Shown piece after piece: positions 15,464-18,214 of a DNA stretch of 18,214 nt. The DNA comes from an uncultured Muribaculaceae bacterium (lineage in GTDB: Bacteria; Bacteroidota; Bacteroidia; Bacteroidales; Muribaculaceae): NCBI GenBank assembly GCA_910587475.1, contig CAJUMR010000045.1, positions 1 through 18,214 on the forward strand. Reading direction: 5' to 3'. The notes under the pieces are model-generated. The model was given only the letters and a program-made list of their open reading frames with translations. It did not search any database and was not told the origin of the DNA. Numbering within the stretch: position 1 is the first letter of the stretch; each line of letters starts with the position of its first letter. A program made the translations under genes and the position numbers.

Positions 15464-15802
15464 ATGAATCAATCAATCGAAAAACGCTACTATAAGATCA
15501 AGGAGGTTTCGGAGATGCTCGACCTGCCTGCCTCTACCCTGCGCTTCTGGGAGTCGCAATTCCCGCTGCTGAAACCCAAACGCAACGATGGCGGCACACG
15601 CTTCTACACCCCCAAAGACGTAGAGACACTCCGCATGATCAGATACCTTATCAAAGACAAGGGGCTGAAGATCGGTGCCGCCCAGGAAATGATCAGAAGA
15701 AACCACTCAGGGGTCAGCCGCCACCACCGCGCGATAGAGACCCTCAAGGAAGTCCGCAGCCAGTTGCAGTCGCTGCTCGACGCAATGCACAAGCTGCGCT
15801 GA
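15464..15802 (+). CDS. MerR-family transcriptional regulator, short form
   Basis: 112-residue DNA-binding protein. The winged helix-turn-helix covers residues ~8-75: YYKIKEVSEMLDLPASTLRFWE, then the FPLLKPKRNDGGTRFYTPKDVE wing and the LRMIRYLIKDKGLKIGAAQEMI helices. A short helical tail (~85-112) probably dimerises the protein. There is no ligand- or metal-binding C-terminal domain and no cysteine cluster, so any signal sensed is unknown. It follows the M23 gene by 25 nt and is likely cotranscribed with it. The hairpin at 15858-15887 ends the transcript. Confidence 0.9.
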   Translation: MNQSIEKRYYKIKEVSEMLDLPASTLRFWESQFPLLKPKRNDGGTRFYTPKDVETLRMIRYLIKDKGLKIGAAQEMIRRNHSGVSRHHRAIETLKEVRSQLQSLLDAMHKLR

Positions 15803-15857
15803 AAGCCGGCATCCGACGTCAGATATCACATCACAACACGCCCAATGATATGACAGC

Positions 15858-15887
15858 AAAGGCGATCTCCTGATGGAGACCGCCTTT
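15858..15887. terminator. Terminator hairpin between merR-type gene and rpmH
   Basis: AAAGGCG/CGCCTTT outer stem (15858-15864 and 15881-15887), one A/C mismatch, then inner stem TCTCC/GGAGA with a TGAT loop. The symmetric A and T ends suit termination from both sides, between convergent genes. Confidence 0.8.
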
Positions 15888-15912
15888 ATGCTATTAGTTT
15901 GTCCGCTAAATA

Positions 15913-16068
15913 TTACTTGCTGCCGATAGAATCAGAAACAGTAAGACGAGCACGACCTTTGGCACGGCGACGAGCGAGCACCTTGCGGCCATCGGGTGTA
16001 GACATTCTTTCACGGAAACCGTGCTTGTTAACTCTTTTGCGGTTAGAGGGTTGAAATGTTCTTTTCAT
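15913..16068 (-). CDS. rpmH: 50S ribosomal protein L34
   Basis: 51-residue, very basic ribosomal protein of the large subunit. The translated minus strand begins MKRTFQPSNRKRVNKHGFRE, then RMSTPDGRKVLARRRAKGR, the diagnostic L34 sequence; the C-terminus is slightly extended (ARLTVSDSIGSK), as in other Bacteroidales. It stands alone and is not beside rnpA or dnaA as in many other phyla. It has its own strong promoter upstream and shares a bidirectional terminator with the merR-type gene. Confidence 0.98.
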   Translation of the reverse strand: MKRTFQPSNRKRVNKHGFRERMSTPDGRKVLARRRAKGRARLTVSDSIGSK

Positions 16069-16112
16069 TGCCTTATATTATTTTCTTGTTTATTATTCCA
16101 CAATTCGGAGTG

Positions 16113-16144
16113 CAAATTTAAGCATAATTTTTTAACCATGCAAA
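16113..16144 (-). promoter_or_regulatory. Predicted rpmH promoter
   Basis: Minus-strand TTTG at 16144-16141, 20-nt spacer, TAAATTTG at 16120-16113, an exact consensus match. The leader to the ATG at 16068 would be about 40 nt and is A/T-rich. Confidence 0.82.
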
Positions 16145-16267
16145 ATTCACCGATTAAAAAGCTGCCATAAAAACGATTTTTCCGTCAAGCACGAGCCATA
16201 ATGTTAAAATAAGTAAATTAACAAACATTCAAAGTGCATCACATGGTTATTTTTCCTAAATTGCATT

Positions 16268-17722
16268 ATGTTTGAGACTCTGTCAACATATTTCAACATG
16301 TCGTGGGTGTATTATACATTTTTATGTATATACGCAGCGACTACGATCACCATCATCGGGGTAATCCTGTCGGAAAACCGCAACCCGGTGAAATCGCTTG
16401 CGTGGGTGACCGTGCTTTTCCTGCTCCCTATCGTCGGCATAATACTCTACATCTTTTTCGGCCGCAGCATCAAAAACAAACGCATGATATCGAGGCGCAA
16501 CCGCCGTAAACTGCGCAAATACGAGCGCTCGCCCAATGTCGACAAACACTCGCTCGGTCTGACCGAAGAATCCATCCAGATGATCAATCTCGGAGGCACA
16601 CTCGCCGCATCGCCCTACTACCCCGACAACAGCGTCGAGATTTTCACCGACGGAGCATCAAAATTTGCGGCATTGAAGCGGGATCTTCAACATGCCCGCC
16701 ACTCGATCAACCTCCAGTATTATATTTTCGAAGACGATGCCATCGGACGTGAGATATGCGACATCCTTGTCGAGCGCCACAACGCCGGCGTCGAAGTAAG
16801 AGTCATCTATGACCATGTCGGATCGTTCAACGTCAAGTCGAGTTTCTTCAAAAAAATGAAATCGGCCGGCATTCACGCCTACCCGTTTCTGAAAGTGTCG
16901 TTCCCGCAGTTCGGCACGCGCATCAACTGGCGCAACCACCGCAAAATATGCATCATCGACGGATCAATCGGTTATATCGGAGGCATGAACATCGCCGACC
17001 GATATATCGACGGAGGCAAGAAATTCGCATCGTGGCGCGACACCCATCTCAGGCTCACCGGGCCTGTTGTCAGGGCTTTGCGCTATTCGTTTGCCATCGA
17101 CTGGAACTTTATGGGACAACCACTGCTTGAAAACGACTCCGACCATATCTACCGGCCCGACGTCAATGCTCCCAGAGCCGGCATTCAGCTGCTGACCTCC
17201 GGACCGACATCACAATGGAGCAACATTGCGTTCATGTTCCACAAAGCCATAGCCGGAGCAAAAAAACGTGTCTACATCCAGACCCCGTATTTTCTCCCGA
17301 CCGAAGGTCTGCTTAAAGCCCTGCAGGTGGCAGCCCTCGCCCACGTCGATGTGAGGGTGATGATACCGCGGCGCAGCGATTCGCTGATGCTCACCTATGC
17401 GTCCTACTCCTACATAGCCGAATCACTGAAAGCGGGTATAAAAATCTACGTCTACGACGCCGGCATGCTACACGCCAAAACAATGATCATCGACGACGAA
17501 TTTGCATCGGTCGGATCGACGAATTTCGACTTCCGCAGTTTCGAGTGCAATTTCGAATCAAACGTGTTCATCTACTCCCGCGAAGTCAACGAACAATTAT
17601 CGGAAATATTCAGGCAAGATCTCGAACAGTCGGCCAGAATCACGCCTTTTGAATGGCGCGAACGCCCCTACTCTCAGAAAACCATCGAATCGATCGTCAG
17701 ACTCCTCAGTCCTATACTCTGA
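16268..17722 (+). CDS. cls: Cardiolipin synthase (phospholipase D type)
   Basis: 484-residue inner-membrane enzyme that condenses phosphatidylglycerol to cardiolipin. Two N-terminal membrane helices (~13-34 and ~43-65) flank the family linker NRNPVKSLAWVTVLFLLP. Two PLD catalytic motifs are intact: HRKICIID with His224, Lys226 and Asp231, and HAKTMIIDD with His402, Lys404 and Asp409, followed by GSTNFDFRSF. QTPYFLPTE and LQYYIFEDD are also typical. Length matches ClsA-type enzymes. The ATG at 16268 is used; Met11 (16298) is an alternative start that still keeps both helices. No convincing promoter is seen directly upstream. It is a monocistronic gene followed by a weak hairpin. Confidence 0.96.
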   Translation: MFETLSTYFNMSWVYYTFLCIYAATTITIIGVILSENRNPVKSLAWVTVLFLLPIVGIILYIFFGRSIKNKRMISRRNRRKLRKYERSPNVDKHSLGLTEESIQMINLGGTLAASPYYPDNSVEIFTDGASKFAALKRDLQHARHSINLQYYIFEDDAIGREICDILVERHNAGVEVRVIYDHVGSFNVKSSFFKKMKSAGIHAYPFLKVSFPQFGTRINWRNHRKICIIDGSIGYIGGMNIADRYIDGGKKFASWRDTHLRLTGPVVRALRYSFAIDWNFMGQPLLENDSDHIYRPDVNAPRAGIQLLTSGPTSQWSNIAFMFHKAIAGAKKRVYIQTPYFLPTEGLLKALQVAALAHVDVRVMIPRRSDSLMLTYASYSYIAESLKAGIKIYVYDAGMLHAKTMIIDDEFASVGSTNFDFRSFECNFESNVFIYSREVNEQLSEIFRQDLEQSARITPFEWRERPYSQKTIESIVRLLSPIL

Positions 17723-17828
17723 CATATCGGCCATCACATTACAGCCCTTCGGCTCGGTTTCATCGATCCTCCACCCGTTGCAAACGTGATACAAACATAT
17801 AGAATGCACATTGCACTGCAAGCTCATG

Positions 17829-17857
17829 ATTGACAGCTTTTGCAAAGCGCTGTCAAT
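17829..17857 (+). terminator. Candidate terminator after cls
   Basis: ATTGACAGC (17829-17837) pairs exactly with GCTGTCAAT (17849-17857) across an 11-nt loop. There is no T-run after it, so strength is uncertain. It lies about 105 nt after the cls stop and before the tRNA promoter. Confidence 0.45.
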
Positions 17858-17899
17858 GAAATGATCCCGTAATTGGACATCAATTTTTAGTCAAAACAT

Positions 17900-17930
17900 T
17901 TTGCAGTTTCAATTAAAAGTCCTACCTTTG
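17900..17930 (+). promoter_or_regulatory. Predicted tRNA operon promoter
   Basis: TTTG at 17900-17903, 19-nt spacer, TACCTTTG at 17923-17930. Transcription would start near 17937, about 27 nt before the tRNA-Gly. Confidence 0.8.
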
Positions 17931-17963
17931 CATCGCAAAAGCAAAAAAGCGAACATTTATAAT

Positions 17964-18036
17964 GCGAAAATAGCTCAGTTGGTAGAGCACAACCTTGCCA
18001 AGGTTGGGGTCGCGGGTTCGAGTCCCGTTTTTCGCT
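17964..18036 (+). tRNA. tRNA-Gly (anticodon GCC)
   Basis: Complete 73-nt cloverleaf. The acceptor stem GCGAAAA pairs with TTTTCGC, the D arm is GCTC...GAGC, the anticodon arm is CAACC/GGTTG with loop TTGCCAA (anticodon GCC), and the T arm holds TTCGAGT. The discriminator base is T. The CCA end is not encoded and must be added enzymatically. Confidence 0.97.
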
Positions 18037-18074
18037 CAAATAATTTTCGAGTTCTTTGCTCAAGAAAATTGATT

Positions 18075-18158
18075 GTCCGGGTGGTGGAATTGGTAGACAC
18101 GCTACTTTGAGGGGGTAGTGGCCGTTCGGCTGTGTGAGTTCGAATCTCATCTCGGACA
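18075..18158 (+). tRNA. tRNA-Leu (anticodon GAG)
   Basis: 84-nt class II tRNA. The acceptor stem GTCCGGG pairs with CTCGGAC (one G-T pair), the D arm reads GTGGAATTGGTAGACAC, and the anticodon stem CTACT/GGTAG carries loop TTGAGGG, giving anticodon GAG. A long variable arm GGCCGTTCGGC follows, as expected for leucine, and the T loop is TTCGAAT. CCA is not encoded. It lies 38 nt after tRNA-Gly and is likely cotranscribed with it. Confidence 0.96.
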
Positions 18159-18163
18159 CTTCG

Positions 18164-18209
18164 AAAAATCCGCAATTGACTGATCTTTTCAGTCTGTTGC
18201 GGATTTTTT
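18164..18209 (+). terminator. Intrinsic terminator of the tRNA pair
   Basis: AAAAATCCGCAA (18164-18175) pairs with TTGCGGATTTTT (18197-18208), with an inner GACTG/CAGTC stem and a T-run at the end. It begins six bases after the tRNA-Leu. Confidence 0.9.
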
Positions 18210-18214
18210 CGTTT

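Noticed and set aside
16257..16264. TAAATTGC as a -7 element for cls
   Set aside because: It departs from TAnnTTTG, has no TTG at -33 distance, and would put the transcript start at or after the chosen ATG. It would fit only if Met11 is the true start, which is unproven.

Overview
The window is 18.2 kb of a Bacteroidota chromosome, most likely order Bacteroidales. Four things point there. Promoters repeatedly show the Bacteroidota sigma-factor pattern TTTG, a 19-20 nt spacer, then TAnnTTTG. Starts lack strong Shine-Dalgarno sites and are preceded by A-rich leaders. The protein set fits: Ctc-type L25, a DUF4465 surface protein with a type IX-like tail, and a TonB-dependent receptor. The moderately GC-rich DNA and gut-commensal-type gene order would suit Muribaculaceae, but the family is inference. 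Nothing indicates a phage, an insertion sequence, a CRISPR array or recent transfer; this is mostly core chromosome with one nutrient-uptake locus.

Layout. 1-2086 (+): the 3' part of an alanine/glycine:cation symporter gene overlapping lgt, ended by a very long perfect inverted repeat. 2193-2666 (-): a small degenerate Rossmann-fold protein. 2783-4363 (+): prfC (release factor 3). 4366-7886 (-): a vitamin B12 locus made of promoter, cobalamin riboswitch, a possible leader peptide, a DUF4465 surface protein and a BtuB-like TonB-dependent receptor, with the reading frames chained by ATGA overlaps. 7926-9507 (-): an AraJ-like MFS exporter and an overlapping GNAT acetyltransferase. 9825-11503 (+): rplY (ctc)-pth-hslR, a translation and RNA-binding operon. 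11613-14237 (-): alaS. 14467-15802 (+): an M23 envelope peptidase and a MerR-type regulator. 15913-16068 (-): rpmH, a short gene of 51 codons. 16268-17722 (+): cardiolipin synthase. 17964-18158 (+): tRNA-Gly(GCC) and tRNA-Leu(GAG), followed by a terminator.

How the genes work together. Most are housekeeping: translation (prfC, rplY, pth, hslR, alaS, rpmH, two tRNAs) and envelope biogenesis (lgt, M23 peptidase, cls). The most distinctive unit is the B12 locus. When cobalamin is scarce, the riboswitch should allow expression of the DUF4465 protein, predicted to be secreted and sorted to the surface, and of the receptor, predicted to import a corrinoid across the outer membrane with TonB energy. 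The inner-membrane BtuFCD transporter is not in the window. The best candidates for new biology are this locus's leader (a 19-residue ORF and a hairpin that would regulate access to the first gene), the type IX-like tail in place of a lipoprotein anchor, and a perfect 15-bp hairpin buried inside the pth coding sequence.
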